DNA of 64,000 nt, from assembly GCA_900546515.1 (NCBI GenBank), contig URDG01000011.1, positions 1 to 64,000 on the forward strand, read 5' to 3'. The stretch's first letter is position 1. Each line of letters starts with the position of its first letter. Source of the stretch: an uncultured Eubacteriales bacterium. GTDB lineage: Bacteria; Bacillota; Clostridia; Oscillospirales; Oscillospiraceae. The notes beneath the pieces were generated by a model, which ran no database searches, had not been told where the DNA came from, and worked only from the letters and a program-made list of their open reading frames with translations. Positions 16,628 to 25,385 of this stretch are shown here, one piece after another. The position numbers and the translations under genes are program-made.

Positions 16628-18391
16628 TTACCCCTCATATCCTTTTCTTTTTCTGTCTGTGTCGTATGCCGTGTTCTGCTTCTGCCTTGCGATCGCCGCA
16701 AAATCGGGCTTTGCCCCGCAGCGTTCGCTCTCGCTCTTTATCCTCTCCGTGTAATCGCTCATACTCCGCCGGGAGTTTGCCAAAAGCTCCGGCTTCTGTA
16801 TTATATTTACGACCAGGCTTATCTCCTCCGGCGATAAAAGCGCGGTGAGCGTGGTCGTGCTTACCTTTTGCCCCGCACGGAGCATGCCGCATATCTCTGT
16901 ATATATATGCGCCAGCACCGGGGACGAAAACTCCTCCGCCGGCGGCAAAGGCGCATTGATAAGCTCCGGTTCAAGATACAGCAGCCTTATCACGCCCTCC
17001 TCCGCGACGGCGGACGCCGGGTTTTCATACCTGAACGCTTTCTCGGCCGGCTGGCTCTGCCTTTCCGGCCTGCTCTGCTCGCGGGCATCCTCCCGCCGCG
17101 ACTGGCGCAGCAGCTTTTTGCGGCGGCGCTCCGTCTCACCGGCCACGACGTCCGCATTCACGCCCGCCATGGACGCCACGCGCATCGCGTACACCTGCCG
17201 CTCTACCGAGCCCGGCAGCCGCGCCACGAGCTCCGACGCCTCCTTCAAAAACTCCACCTTCTGCTCATCGACGGAGAGATCGTATTTGTCGGTCACGGCG
17301 CGCAGCCGGTAATCGACCTGATTCTCGGCGCCCTCAAGAAGATTGCGGAACGCATCCGCGCCCTTGAGCCTGATGAATTCGTCCGGATCCTTCGCCCCGT
17401 TTACGCGCAGCACCTTTACCTTGAGGTCGAGCTTCTCGAGTATTCCGATGGCGCGCTGTGAGGCCTTTATTCCCGCGCCGTCATTGTCATAGGCGATTAT
17501 GACCTCGTTTGTGTAGCGCGAAATGATGCGCGCCTGCTCCGGCGTGAGCGATGTGCCCAGCGATGCGACGGCGGAGTCGAAGCCCGCCTGATGCAGGCTG
17601 ACTACGTCTATATTGCCCTCCGATAGGATTATATATCCGCTTTTTGATTTTTTAGCCAGATTCAGGGCGAAAAGGTTGCGGCTTTTGTTGAATACAAGCG
17701 TTTCGGGGCTGTTCATGTACTTGGGTTCCCCGTCGCCGAGGACGCGCCCGGAAAAGCCGATCACATTTCCCCTCACGTCTATCACCGGGAACATCAGCCG
17801 CCTGCGGAACGTGTCGTAATATCCGCCGCTCTTGCCGCGCCGGACAAGCCCCGCGTCGAAAAGCTCATAGTCCGTATAGCCCTTGGCATGCATCGCGTCG
17901 ATGAGTCCGGACCAGCCGTCGGGCGCAAAGCCGAGACCGAAGGCCGTGACCATTTTTTTGCTGATCTGCCGTTTTGCTATGTATTCCCGCGCGATCTGCG
18001 CGCCGGGCGTCGAGAGCTGATCGTGGAAGTACCGGGCAGAATCGCGGTTGAGCGCAAGCATGCGCGCCCGCCGCCTGCTCTCATGGTCGTCCGCCTGCTC
18101 GGGAAGCTCCATCCCCACGCGCCTTGCAAGAAACTCGACCGCCTCGGGGAAGCTGAGATTCTCTATCTCCATTATGAAGTTTATCACTCCGCCGCCCTTG
18201 CCGCAGCCGAAGCAGTGGTATATCTGCTTGTCCGGCGAAACGGAGAAGGACGGAGTTTTTTCACTGTGGAAAGGGCAGAGGCCGAAGAGGTTGGAGCCGC
18301 TCTTTTTGCTCAGCCGCACATAGCCCGAAACGACGTCCACAATGTCGTTTCTCTCCGCCAGCTCGGTTATGAAGCTTTCGGGAAAAGCCAT
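16628..18391 (-). CDS. dnaG: DNA primase
   Basis: A 587-residue primase that makes RNA primers for replication. The CHC2 zinc ribbon is complete (Cys39, His42, Cys60, Cys63 within LCPFHSEKTP and YHCFGCGKGG). The Toprim catalytic part shows ILSEGNIDVVSLHQAGF and IIAYDNDGAG. The usual motif is EGYMD or EGPID, so the asparagine in EGNID is a mild variant with the catalytic glutamate kept. A C-terminal DnaB-helicase-interaction region follows a basic linker. ATG 18391 has GGAGGG upstream. It is co-transcribed with rpoD and probably dgt. Confidence 0.95.
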   Translation of the reverse strand: MAFPESFITELAERNDIVDVVSGYVRLSKKSGSNLFGLCPFHSEKTPSFSVSPDKQIYHCFGCGKGGGVINFIMEIENLSFPEAVEFLARRVGMELPEQADDHESRRRARMLALNRDSARYFHDQLSTPGAQIAREYIAKRQISKKMVTAFGLGFAPDGWSGLIDAMHAKGYTDYELFDAGLVRRGKSGGYYDTFRRRLMFPVIDVRGNVIGFSGRVLGDGEPKYMNSPETLVFNKSRNLFALNLAKKSKSGYIILSEGNIDVVSLHQAGFDSAVASLGTSLTPEQARIISRYTNEVIIAYDNDGAGIKASQRAIGILEKLDLKVKVLRVNGAKDPDEFIRLKGADAFRNLLEGAENQVDYRLRAVTDKYDLSVDEQKVEFLKEASELVARLPGSVERQVYAMRVASMAGVNADVVAGETERRRKKLLRQSRREDAREQSRPERQSQPAEKAFRYENPASAVAEEGVIRLLYLEPELINAPLPPAEEFSSPVLAHIYTEICGMLRAGQKVSTTTLTALLSPEEISLVVNIIQKPELLANSRRSMSDYTERIKSESERCGAKPDFAAIARQKQNTAYDTDRKRKGYEG

Positions 18392-18434
18392 TTATGCCGT
18401 CCCTCCTTTCCGCGGCGCGCCTGTTCCGCGCCTT

Positions 18435-19439
18435 TTATTTCACGGTCCACGCGAACGGGATAAAAATATCTCCGTACTTTTCCATCGCGTAGCCGTCGGT
18501 CATGCCGGATATATAGTCCACCGCGGCGCGCTCTATGCCCTCTTTCTCGATCACGCCGCTGAAATCCTCCGGCAGCGCTTCCGGGTGGGAGGTGTAGTAG
18601 TCATAAAGTCCGGCAAGTATGCCTTCTACCTTGCCCTCTTCCCGCTTTGCAACGGGGTTGGTATATACGTCCGAATACATGAACGCATGGAAATAATCAA
18701 AGGTCTCCTGCATCCTGTCCGACATTCTGATCCGGCCGCCGCCGCTGTTTTCGATAAGGTCCGAGATTATCGCGTCGATGCGGCGGCTGTTCTTCTCGCC
18801 GCAGTTTCTGCGTATGATCTCCGGCACATCCTCGTTCGTCAGTATTCCGGCGCGGATCGAATCGTCCAGATCGTGGTTGACATAGGCGATACGGTCGCAA
18901 AGGCGCACAGCCGTGGCCTCCAGCGTATCGTCAGGCGCGCCGAGCGTGTGGTTGAGGATTCCCATTCGCGTTTCATAGCAGAGGTTCAGCCCTCTGCCGT
19001 CCCGCTCCAGAATGTCCACCACGCGCAGGCTCTGCTCATAGTGCTTAAAGCCGCCGGGGTATATCCGGTTGAGCGCACGCTCGCCCGCGTGGCCGAACGG
19101 CGTATGGCCGAGATCATGGCCGAGAGCGATAGCCTCCGCCAGATCCTCGTTGAGCGAAAGCGCCCGCGCCACAGTGCGCGCAAGCCTGCTGACCTCCAGC
19201 GTATGGGTCAGGCGCGTGCGGTAATGGTCGCCCTCGGGCTGCAGGAACACCTGTGTCTTATGCTTGAGGCGGCGGAACGATTTTGAGTGCGTTATCCTGT
19301 CCACATCGCGCTGAAAGCAGGTGCGGATACTGCACTCCTCCTCATCCGTGAGCCGTCCTCTCGAGTTTTCGGCCAGCACCCCGTAGGGGCCGACTATGTA
19401 ATGCTCAAGCCTCTCCCTTTCCTCTCTGGGGCATGACAT
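18435..19439 (-). CDS. dgt: dGTP triphosphohydrolase-like HD protein
   Basis: A 334-residue HD-superfamily phosphohydrolase. The metal ligands are visible: RLTHTLEV (His79) and LGHDLGHTPFGH (His108-Asp109 and following histidines). The opening DRITHSKSFRRLKHKTQVF is typical of the short Dgt family, which cleaves dGTP or other dNTPs to deoxynucleoside and triphosphate and so adjusts dNTP pools. It has an excellent AGGAGGTG site. It lies directly upstream of dnaG and rpoD, an arrangement frequent in clostridia that places it with replication functions. Confidence 0.9.
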   Translation of the reverse strand: MSCPREERERLEHYIVGPYGVLAENSRGRLTDEEECSIRTCFQRDVDRITHSKSFRRLKHKTQVFLQPEGDHYRTRLTHTLEVSRLARTVARALSLNEDLAEAIALGHDLGHTPFGHAGERALNRIYPGGFKHYEQSLRVVDILERDGRGLNLCYETRMGILNHTLGAPDDTLEATAVRLCDRIAYVNHDLDDSIRAGILTNEDVPEIIRRNCGEKNSRRIDAIISDLIENSGGGRIRMSDRMQETFDYFHAFMYSDVYTNPVAKREEGKVEGILAGLYDYYTSHPEALPEDFSGVIEKEGIERAAVDYISGMTDGYAMEKYGDIFIPFAWTVK

Positions 19440-19478
19440 GCGCGGACACCTCCTGACATTATTCTCTTTGTGAAAAGC

Positions 19479-19545
19479 AGACGCCGTATATGAGTACGAA
19501 ATATCTTTCCATTACTCTTATACGACGCTGATTTTTATTTCCCTC
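19479..19545. terminator. Long imperfect hairpin between yigZ and dgt
   Basis: Arms CAGACGCCGTATATGAGTA and TACTCTTATACGACGCTG pair imperfectly over about 18 bp around a 16-nt loop, with a T-rich flank. It probably ends the hflX-yigZ transcript or structures the dgt leader. Confidence 0.5.
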
Positions 19546-19580
19546 TATTTTTTCGGAAAAATTTTTTGCGGCCTGAAAAT

Positions 19581-20207
19581 TTATCTTATCGGAACCGCGC
19601 GGAAATCGTCTCCCGTGACGCTGGCCGTGACCGTTCCGGCGCTGACGTCGAAAATGCGCGCCTTGAAAGCCTCTGCGCCCTCCTCCGGGACAAGCGCCTT
19701 TATCGTCACGCCCGCGCCGTACTCCACATCCGAAACGATGCCTCCGGCCGCCGCGGCCTCAAGTCTGAGCTTTTCGCACTGCGCATATGAGCACGGTATA
19801 TCCAGCCCGACCCAGCGGCGCACCTCGGACACGCCCGCCGCGTCGAGCGCGTCCTTCGCGCTCTTCGTATACGCGCGCAGAAGCCCGCCCGTGCCGAGCA
19901 GCACCCCGCCGAAATAACGCGTCACGACGCACACGACGTTTACTATGCCCTCGCGTCTGAACACCTCCAGCATCGGTATGCCGGCCGTGCCCTGCGGTTC
20001 GCCGTCGTCGCTGTAGCGCTCTGCGCCGCCGCGTATGATGTAGCACCAGCAGTTATGCCGCGCATCATAGTATTTTTTCTTCATCTCCGCGATGAAGGCG
20101 CGGGCCTCATCCTCGGTCTCGACGCCGCGCACATGGCCCAGGAACTGTGAGCGCTTCTCCACAAGCTCCGCCTCGCCCGCGCCGGTCGGGATATAATACT
20201 CAGTCAT
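19581..20207 (-). CDS. yigZ: YigZ/IMPACT family protein
   Basis: A 208-residue protein of the UPF0029/YigZ family. The N-terminal domain carries the signature YSDDGEPQGTAGIP near residue 70 and VTRYFGGVLLGTGGLLRAY, both diagnostic. The C-terminal part is a DUF1949 ferredoxin-like domain. Eukaryotic IMPACT proteins regulate the Gcn2 kinase; the bacterial role is not settled. The ATG overlaps the end of hflX by 8 bp (ATGACTGA), so it is translationally coupled to that ribosome-associated GTPase. Confidence 0.9.
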   Translation of the reverse strand: MTEYYIPTGAGEAELVEKRSQFLGHVRGVETEDEARAFIAEMKKKYYDARHNCWCYIIRGGAERYSDDGEPQGTAGIPMLEVFRREGIVNVVCVVTRYFGGVLLGTGGLLRAYTKSAKDALDAAGVSEVRRWVGLDIPCSYAQCEKLRLEAAAAGGIVSDVEYGAGVTIKALVPEEGAEAFKARIFDVSAGTVTASVTGDDFRAVPIR

Positions 20208-21468
20208 TCTCCCAGTCCTCTTTCGGTTCGGTGTAGCCGGGGATAAATTCCTTTATCCTGCCTAGTATCTCGGGCGTGACAACAGCCTCAGCCTCGATGC
20301 CGGCGTCGGTATACTCCATGCGGATAATGCCCGCCTCGCGCTTGAGCATGTCCACGACTCCGGCCTTCGTGTACGGGATGGACAGCGTCACACGGCGCTT
20401 TGCCGCGCCAAGCATGGCTGCAAGCTTTTTCACGAGCACGTCCGCCCCCTCGCCGCTTTTTGCGGACAGGCACACAATGTCCTCACCGTGCGGCAGGATA
20501 CCGAAATACCTGTCGCACTTATTATAAATGCGGATGCACGGCGTGCTCTCCGCGCCGAGCTGGCGTATCAGCCCGTCCACGACGCGGGCCTGCTCCTCCC
20601 ATTCGGGATTGGATATGTCGATGACATGCAGCAGCACGTCCGCATACTTCAGCTCCTCCAGCGTCGCCTTGAACGCCTCGATGAGATGCGTGGGCAGCTT
20701 GCGGATAAATCCGACCGTGTCGGAAAGCAGCACTTCCTGCGTCTCATCGAGCCTCAGGCGGCGCGTTGTGGTGTCAAGCGTGTCAAAGAGCCTGTCGTTG
20801 GCCGGGATGCTGTCTCCCGTCAGACAGTTGAGAAGCGTAGACTTGCCCGCGTTCGTATAGCCGACGAGAGCCACGACTGGCATGGCGTTCTTTTCGCGGC
20901 GGCGGCGCTGGGTGCCTCTGACCTTGCGCACCGCGGCAAGCTCCTCTTCAAGCTTCTGTATCTTGCGGCGGATATGGCGGCGGTCCGTCTCCAGCTGGGT
21001 CTCGCCGGGGCCGCGGGTACCGATCGGCGATGAGCCGCCGGCCGCGGTCTGACGCACAAGGTGCGTCCACATGCCGGTCAGGCGCGGCAGCAGGTATTTA
21101 TACTGCGCAAGCTCGACCTGCAGCTGACCCTCGCGCGTCTGCGCACGCTGGGCAAATATATCCAGTATAAGCCCTGAACGGTCGAGCACCTTCACGCCGA
21201 GCTCCTCGCTCAGCACGCGCATCTGCGACGGAGAGAGCTCGTTGTCGAACACCGCAAGGTCGCAGTCGTTCATCTCGATAAGGCTCTTCAGCTCCTGCAC
21301 CTTGCCGTCGCCGATGAAGCTGCGCGGCTCGGGCGTGGGGCGGTTCTGTATCATCATCGCCACTGCCTCGCCGCCGGCAGTCTCTACCAGCGCGGCGAGC
21401 TCCTCCATTGAGACCTCGGTGGAGCGTTCGTGCTCATCCATGCTTGCTGCGGCAAGCCCGGCGAGCAC
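20200..21468 (-). CDS. hflX: Ribosome-associated GTPase HflX
   Basis: At least 422 residues. N-terminal HflX domain with FIGDGKVQELKSLI and FDNELSPSQMRVL, the linker GPGETQLETDRRHIRRKI, then a GTPase with G1 GYTNAGKSTLLN, G2 DTLDTTTRRL, G3 DTVGFI and G4 NKCD. HflX splits stalled or hibernating ribosomes. The GTG at 21468 has a poor ribosome site, and in-frame codons upstream (IENTEIKRERA, then VLAGL) look like the usual HflX N-terminus. A good AGAAGGA site (21511-21517) lies 9 nt before an ATA codon at 21501-21499, so translation may start there. It is the first gene of hflX-yigZ. Confidence 0.9.
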   Translation of the reverse strand: MLAGLAAASMDEHERSTEVSMEELAALVETAGGEAVAMMIQNRPTPEPRSFIGDGKVQELKSLIEMNDCDLAVFDNELSPSQMRVLSEELGVKVLDRSGLILDIFAQRAQTREGQLQVELAQYKYLLPRLTGMWTHLVRQTAAGGSSPIGTRGPGETQLETDRRHIRRKIQKLEEELAAVRKVRGTQRRRREKNAMPVVALVGYTNAGKSTLLNCLTGDSIPANDRLFDTLDTTTRRLRLDETQEVLLSDTVGFIRKLPTHLIEAFKATLEELKYADVLLHVIDISNPEWEEQARVVDGLIRQLGAESTPCIRIYNKCDRYFGILPHGEDIVCLSAKSGEGADVLVKKLAAMLGAAKRRVTLSIPYTKAGVVDMLKREAGIIRMEYTDAGIEAEAVVTPEILGRIKEFIPGYTEPKEDWEND

Positions 21469-21542
21469 CGCGCGTTCTCTTTTTATTTCGGTGTTTTCTA
21501 TGTTTATCAGTCCTTCTGCGTTGGATTGTGCCGTATTTTTAT

Positions 21543-21548
21543 ATTATA
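21543..21548 (-). promoter_or_regulatory. -10 element for hflX
   Basis: Perfect TATAAT on the minus strand, about 40 nt before the probable hflX start. The matching -35 (TTTTCA, 21566-21571) is weak. Confidence 0.45.
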
Positions 21549-21588
21549 CTTCATATCGTGCACTTTGAAAAGCACTTTCTGCCGCGGC

Positions 21589-21867
21589 TCAGGTCATAAA
21601 ATGCCTGCCGCGCTTGCGGCGCGGCAGCTCTTCCTTCGCGTCTATGAGTATGATGTCGCTGCCGATGCGCACTATGCATTTCCACGGCAGAACATAGTCG
21701 TCCTCGCGGCCCAGCAGCCCGAACCACTTTGCCCGTCCGGGCGTTATGAGCGAGATTATACGTCCCTCGGCGTCGTCAAACTCCGCGTCGCACACATAGC
21801 CCAGCCTGAAGCCGGAGTGCACGTCGATGACTTCCTTGTAGCGCAGCTCTGAAAAATAGTTTATCAC
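21589..21867 (-). CDS. YlmC/YmxH family sporulation-lineage protein
   Basis: A 92-residue PRC-barrel protein of the YlmC/YmxH family, present in most endospore-forming Firmicutes. Visible motifs are YFSELRYKEVIDVHSGFRLG at the start and LPWKCIVRIGSDIILID in the second half. The start is a GTG (21867) with GGAGG and GGTGAT upstream. YlmC/YmxH genes are linked to sporulation, but the molecular role is unclear. It sits alone between the ParB/Noc gene and hflX. Confidence 0.85.
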   Translation of the reverse strand: MINYFSELRYKEVIDVHSGFRLGYVCDAEFDDAEGRIISLITPGRAKWFGLLGREDDYVLPWKCIVRIGSDIILIDAKEELPRRKRGRHFMT

Positions 21868-21913
21868 ACAAAATCACCGCCTCCATATATTGATATGGGG
21901 GCGGCTGCTTGTA

Positions 21914-22762
21914 TTATTCCGGGCTTTCCGCAGCGACGGAGGCCCTGCTTTTCGGGATCGAGATCGTAAGTATGAGCGAGTCCTCCGTCTCCTCGCGCTG
22001 CATGCCGGCGTTAATTCCGCCCTGTTTCATCAGATCTATGCTGCGCGAGAGCGTATTGAGGAAAACGCGCACATCCTTCAGCACGAAGGTGCGCTTATGT
22101 CCGGGGCTCTCCGGCGGCTCCGGCTCCTGCGGCCTGCTGAGCAGCGCGTCTATGTAGCTTTCGGCGGCGGCCACGTTGAGATCGTTGTCCACGATGTACT
22201 CCAACACCTCGCGCTGCCGGTTCGGGTTCCGGATGCGCAGCAGCGCGCGGCCATGGCGCTCGGTAAGCCCGTTTTCACGCAGCGCCGTCAGCACATCCTG
22301 CGGAAGCTTCAGCAGCCGCAGCTTGTTCGCCACGGCCGACTGCGACTTGCCGATGCGCCGCGCCGCCTCCTCCTGACTCATGCCGAACATGCTTATGAGC
22401 TGGCTTATCCCGTTTGCCTCCTCGATGAAATCCAGATCGCGCCGCTGTAGATTCTCAATGAGTGAGATGAGGCTGGCATCCTCCATATTCACGTCGATGA
22501 GTATGCACGGCACATCCCGAAGCCCCGCGAGCTTTGCCGCGCGCAGCCGCCTCTCGCCCGCGACGAGCTCATATTTTCCTCCGCGTGAGCGCACGGTGAG
22601 CGGGTTGAGTATGCCGTAGTTCCTTATACTGTCGCTGAGCTCCCTGAGTGAGGTCTCGTCGAATACCTTTCTCGGCTGCACCGGGCAGGGAGCTATGTCC
22701 TCGGTGCACAGATAAATAATGCCGCCCCGCCGCAGTCCGGGCCGGGTACGTAATGCCTGCAT
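21914..22762 (-). CDS. ParB/Noc family CTP-dependent DNA-binding protein
   Basis: A 282-residue ParB-superfamily protein. The CTP-binding motif GERRLRAAK is at residues 69-77, preceded by PVQPRKVFDE and ELSDSIRNYG. The helix-turn-helix is MSQEEAARRIGKSQSAVANK near residue 133. The C-terminus is short. No ParA gene is adjacent, so it may be the nucleoid-occlusion factor Noc rather than the chromosome-segregation ParB; sequence alone does not decide. ATG 22762 is chosen because AGGAGG has proper spacing; a GTG lies one codon earlier. It is monocistronic, downstream of the malQ terminator. Confidence 0.85.
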   Translation of the reverse strand: MQALRTRPGLRRGGIIYLCTEDIAPCPVQPRKVFDETSLRELSDSIRNYGILNPLTVRSRGGKYELVAGERRLRAAKLAGLRDVPCILIDVNMEDASLISLIENLQRRDLDFIEEANGISQLISMFGMSQEEAARRIGKSQSAVANKLRLLKLPQDVLTALRENGLTERHGRALLRIRNPNRQREVLEYIVDNDLNVAAAESYIDALLSRPQEPEPPESPGHKRTFVLKDVRVFLNTLSRSIDLMKQGGINAGMQREETEDSLILTISIPKSRASVAAESPE

Positions 22763-22860
22763 CACAGATCCTCCTTTATCTTGTTGCGTGCAAGCACAGC
22801 ATACACTGTATCTTTCAAAAATACAGGCGAAACAAAGAGGCGGATCAGCGGAATCACGTC

Positions 22861-22899
22861 AAAAGCGTACCCGCGGCCCGGCCGCGGATACGCTTTTTT
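22861..22899. terminator. Terminator downstream of malQ
   Basis: Arms AAAAGCGTACCCGCGG and CCGCGGATACGCTTTTTT pair with one bulge around a short loop. T runs on both strands suggest bidirectional use. Confidence 0.75.
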
Positions 22900-22912
22900 A
22901 TCATGCTGCGCT

Positions 22913-24439
22913 TTATTCTGCCTTTTCAGTTTCTGCTTTCGGCACGGCGGGCTTTTCGATCTCAAGACGGCGGAAAGTCTCCGTATACGTCCTGAGCTTC
23001 TTTGCCAGACGCCTGTTCGCCGCGCCCGGCAGCATACGCCAGCGCCAGTTGCCCGAGGCAGTGCCGGGAGTATTCATTCTCGCGCTTGCGGGCAGCTCGA
23101 GCACGTCCTGCATCTGCATGACGAAAAGGTCGGAGGCCGTGGACATGCCCGTGCGGATCATGCCCCAGCACCAGCCCTCGTCGGACGTGATGTGCATATA
23201 TCTCTCCGCAAACTGCCTGTCGTCCTTTCCCGTCGTCTCGAGCCAGCCGAGCACGGTGTCGTTGTCGTGCGTGCCGAGATAGCACACGCTGTTCCTCTCG
23301 CAGCGGTGCGGCAGGTAATCCGATTCGCCATGCGCGTCGAACGCGAACTCCATCACCTTCATTCCGGGCAGGCCGGAGTCGGACAGCAGCTTTTTCACGC
23401 CCGGAGTGATATAGCCAAGATCCTCGGCAATAAGGCGCAGGTCGCTGAACCACGAGGTCAGCACGCCGACGAGGTTCATGCCGGGGCCGGGCTTCCAGTG
23501 TCCGTTCTTCGCGGTCGTATCCCCGTAGGGCACGGCCCAGTAGCTCTCAAAGCCGCGGAAATGATCTATGCGGATTATATCATAAAGCTTCCTTGCGCCG
23601 TCTATGCGGCGTATCCACCAGCCGTAGCCGTCCGCCGCCATCGCGTCCCAGTCGTACAGCGGGTTGCCCCAGAGCTGGCCGTCCTCGGTGAACGCATCGG
23701 GCGGTACGCCCGCGACCTCGGTGGGCACATTGTTCCCGTCCAGCTGGAAAAACTGCGGATCGCTCCACACATCGGCGGAGTCGAGCGCGACATATATCGG
23801 AATATCGCCGATAAACTGCACGCCGTTGTCATGTGCGTAGGCGTGGAGCTTCTGCCACTGCTCATAGAAGAGGTATTGCAGGAAAACGTAGAAATCCACG
23901 TCGCCGCGCAGCTTTTCGCCGTACTCCCTGACGGCCTCCGGGCGGTGCGTGCGTATGGCCTCGTCCGGCCACTCCATCCAGCTCACCATGCCGAAGCTCG
24001 CTTTTACCGCCATGTACAGCGCATAATTTTCCACCCAGGCGTTTTTCCTGCGGAACTCCGCCGTCTCCGCCGCAAGGCGCTCCCCGCCGCGCTCAAACGC
24101 GCGCCGCAGTATCTTGAAACGGTTGTCGTATATTCTGCCGTAGTCCGTGCTCTGCTCATCCTCGCCCCAGTTTATCCCCTTGAGGTCGGCGCGCCTGAGC
24201 AGTCCGTCCGCTATCAGCATATCGAGGTCTATGAAATACGGGTTGCCGGCAAAGGTAGAAAACGAAGAATAGGGGCTGTCCCCGTAGCTCGTGGGGCCGA
24301 GTGGGAGCAGCTGCCAGTATTTCTGCCCGGCAGCCTTGAGAAAATCTACAAATTCATATGCGCACTTGCCCATGCTGCCTATGCCGTACTTTGACGGCAG
24401 AGCGCTCATGGACATGAGGATTCCGCTGCTGCGGTCCAT
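22913..24439 (-). CDS. malQ: 4-alpha-glucanotransferase (amylomaltase)
   Basis: A 508-residue GH77 enzyme that disproportionates maltodextrins. The family start RSSGILMSMSALPSKYGIGS is intact. Catalytic residues are visible: the nucleophile aspartate in IIRIDHFRGF, the acid/base glutamate in IAEDLGYITPGV, and the stabilising aspartate in LGTHDNDTVLGW. ATG 24439 is preferred over an upstream ATG at 24469 because AGGTGAT precedes it. It is the last gene of the LacI-regulated transporter operon, which identifies the imported sugar as a maltodextrin or related alpha-glucan. Confidence 0.95.
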   Translation of the reverse strand: MDRSSGILMSMSALPSKYGIGSMGKCAYEFVDFLKAAGQKYWQLLPLGPTSYGDSPYSSFSTFAGNPYFIDLDMLIADGLLRRADLKGINWGEDEQSTDYGRIYDNRFKILRRAFERGGERLAAETAEFRRKNAWVENYALYMAVKASFGMVSWMEWPDEAIRTHRPEAVREYGEKLRGDVDFYVFLQYLFYEQWQKLHAYAHDNGVQFIGDIPIYVALDSADVWSDPQFFQLDGNNVPTEVAGVPPDAFTEDGQLWGNPLYDWDAMAADGYGWWIRRIDGARKLYDIIRIDHFRGFESYWAVPYGDTTAKNGHWKPGPGMNLVGVLTSWFSDLRLIAEDLGYITPGVKKLLSDSGLPGMKVMEFAFDAHGESDYLPHRCERNSVCYLGTHDNDTVLGWLETTGKDDRQFAERYMHITSDEGWCWGMIRTGMSTASDLFVMQMQDVLELPASARMNTPGTASGNWRWRMLPGAANRRLAKKLRTYTETFRRLEIEKPAVPKAETEKAE

Positions 24440-24477
24440 GATAATCACCTGCTTTGAAAAAAATTGCATTTCTGACG

Positions 24478-24512
24478 CAGCGCCGCACTTTTCCGGAGAT
24501 AATGCGGCGCTG
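24478..24512. terminator. Hairpin between the second permease gene and malQ
   Basis: Ten-bp perfect stem CAGCGCCGCA / TGCGGCGCTG. Its loop contains CTTTTCCGGAG, part of a 16-bp sequence repeated at 26590-26605. It may reduce or process transcription before malQ rather than end it. Confidence 0.5.
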
Positions 24513-24524
24513 TGACGATATATT

Positions 24525-25385
24525 TTATCCCTTTACAGCGCCCGCTGCAACACCTTTTATGATGTGCTTCTGGCAGGTCAGGTAAAACACGATGACAGGG
24601 ATGATGCTCAGCATGATAAGCGCCATTGTCGCGCCCATATCGACCGAGCCGTAGCTGCCCTTGAGGTACTGGATATGTATGGGGATCGTCATATACTTCT
24701 TTCTGTCGAGAACGAGGTACGGCAGGAGGTAGTCGTTCCAGACCCACATGATCTCCAGCACGCCCACGGAGATGAGCGTCGGCTTGAGCATCGGCAGGAC
24801 GACGGAGAAGAAAGTGCGGATAGGTCCGCAGCCGTCTATCGCGGCGGCCTCTTCTATCTCAAGCGGTATGCTCTTGACAAAGCCGGAGAACATGAACACC
24901 GCAAGACCCGCGCCGAAGCCGAGATATATCACCGGTATCGTCCAGGGGGCGTTGAGCTTCAGCGTATCCGCCGTCTTTGCGAGGTTGAACATGACCATCT
25001 GGAACGGGACGACCATAGAAAACACGCACAGATAGAAAACTATCTTGCTGAAGAGCGTACCCACGCGGGAGATGTACCACGCGGCCATCGACGTGCACAG
25101 AAGGATGAGCGCGGTCGAAACGACGGTGATGATAAGGCTGTACGCCACGGACTTTGCAAACGGATAGCTGCCGAAGGTCATGCCCTTGGCATAGTTTGCA
25201 AAGCCGACAAAGCTTTTCTCGTTAGGCATGGCGAAAGTCTCGGTATTGACGTAGGCATTCGCCTTGAAAGAGTTTACCAGCACAAGGAAGATCGGCATGA
25301 GGTAGAATACCGCAATAAATGCGAATATCACAGTCAGCACAAGCTTCTTTTTGTCGGTAGGATTGATTTTTTTCGTCTTGTTCAT
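24525..25385 (-). CDS. Carbohydrate ABC transporter permease, MalG type
   Basis: A 286-residue inner-membrane permease with six predicted helices. The ATPase-contact EAA loop is EAAAIDGCGPIRTFFSVVLP near residue 190. It ends in a short cytoplasmic tail (CQKHIIKGVAAGAVKG), as in MalG-type CUT1 permeases. Its ATG overlaps the TAA of the other permease gene by one base. It forms the membrane channel of an alpha-glucan importer with the neighbouring permease and binding protein. No ATPase gene is present in the operon, so a shared MsmX-type ATPase encoded elsewhere is expected. Confidence 0.92.
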   Translation of the reverse strand: MNKTKKINPTDKKKLVLTVIFAFIAVFYLMPIFLVLVNSFKANAYVNTETFAMPNEKSFVGFANYAKGMTFGSYPFAKSVAYSLIITVVSTALILLCTSMAAWYISRVGTLFSKIVFYLCVFSMVVPFQMVMFNLAKTADTLKLNAPWTIPVIYLGFGAGLAVFMFSGFVKSIPLEIEEAAAIDGCGPIRTFFSVVLPMLKPTLISVGVLEIMWVWNDYLLPYLVLDRKKYMTIPIHIQYLKGSYGSVDMGATMALIMLSIIPVIVFYLTCQKHIIKGVAAGAVKG

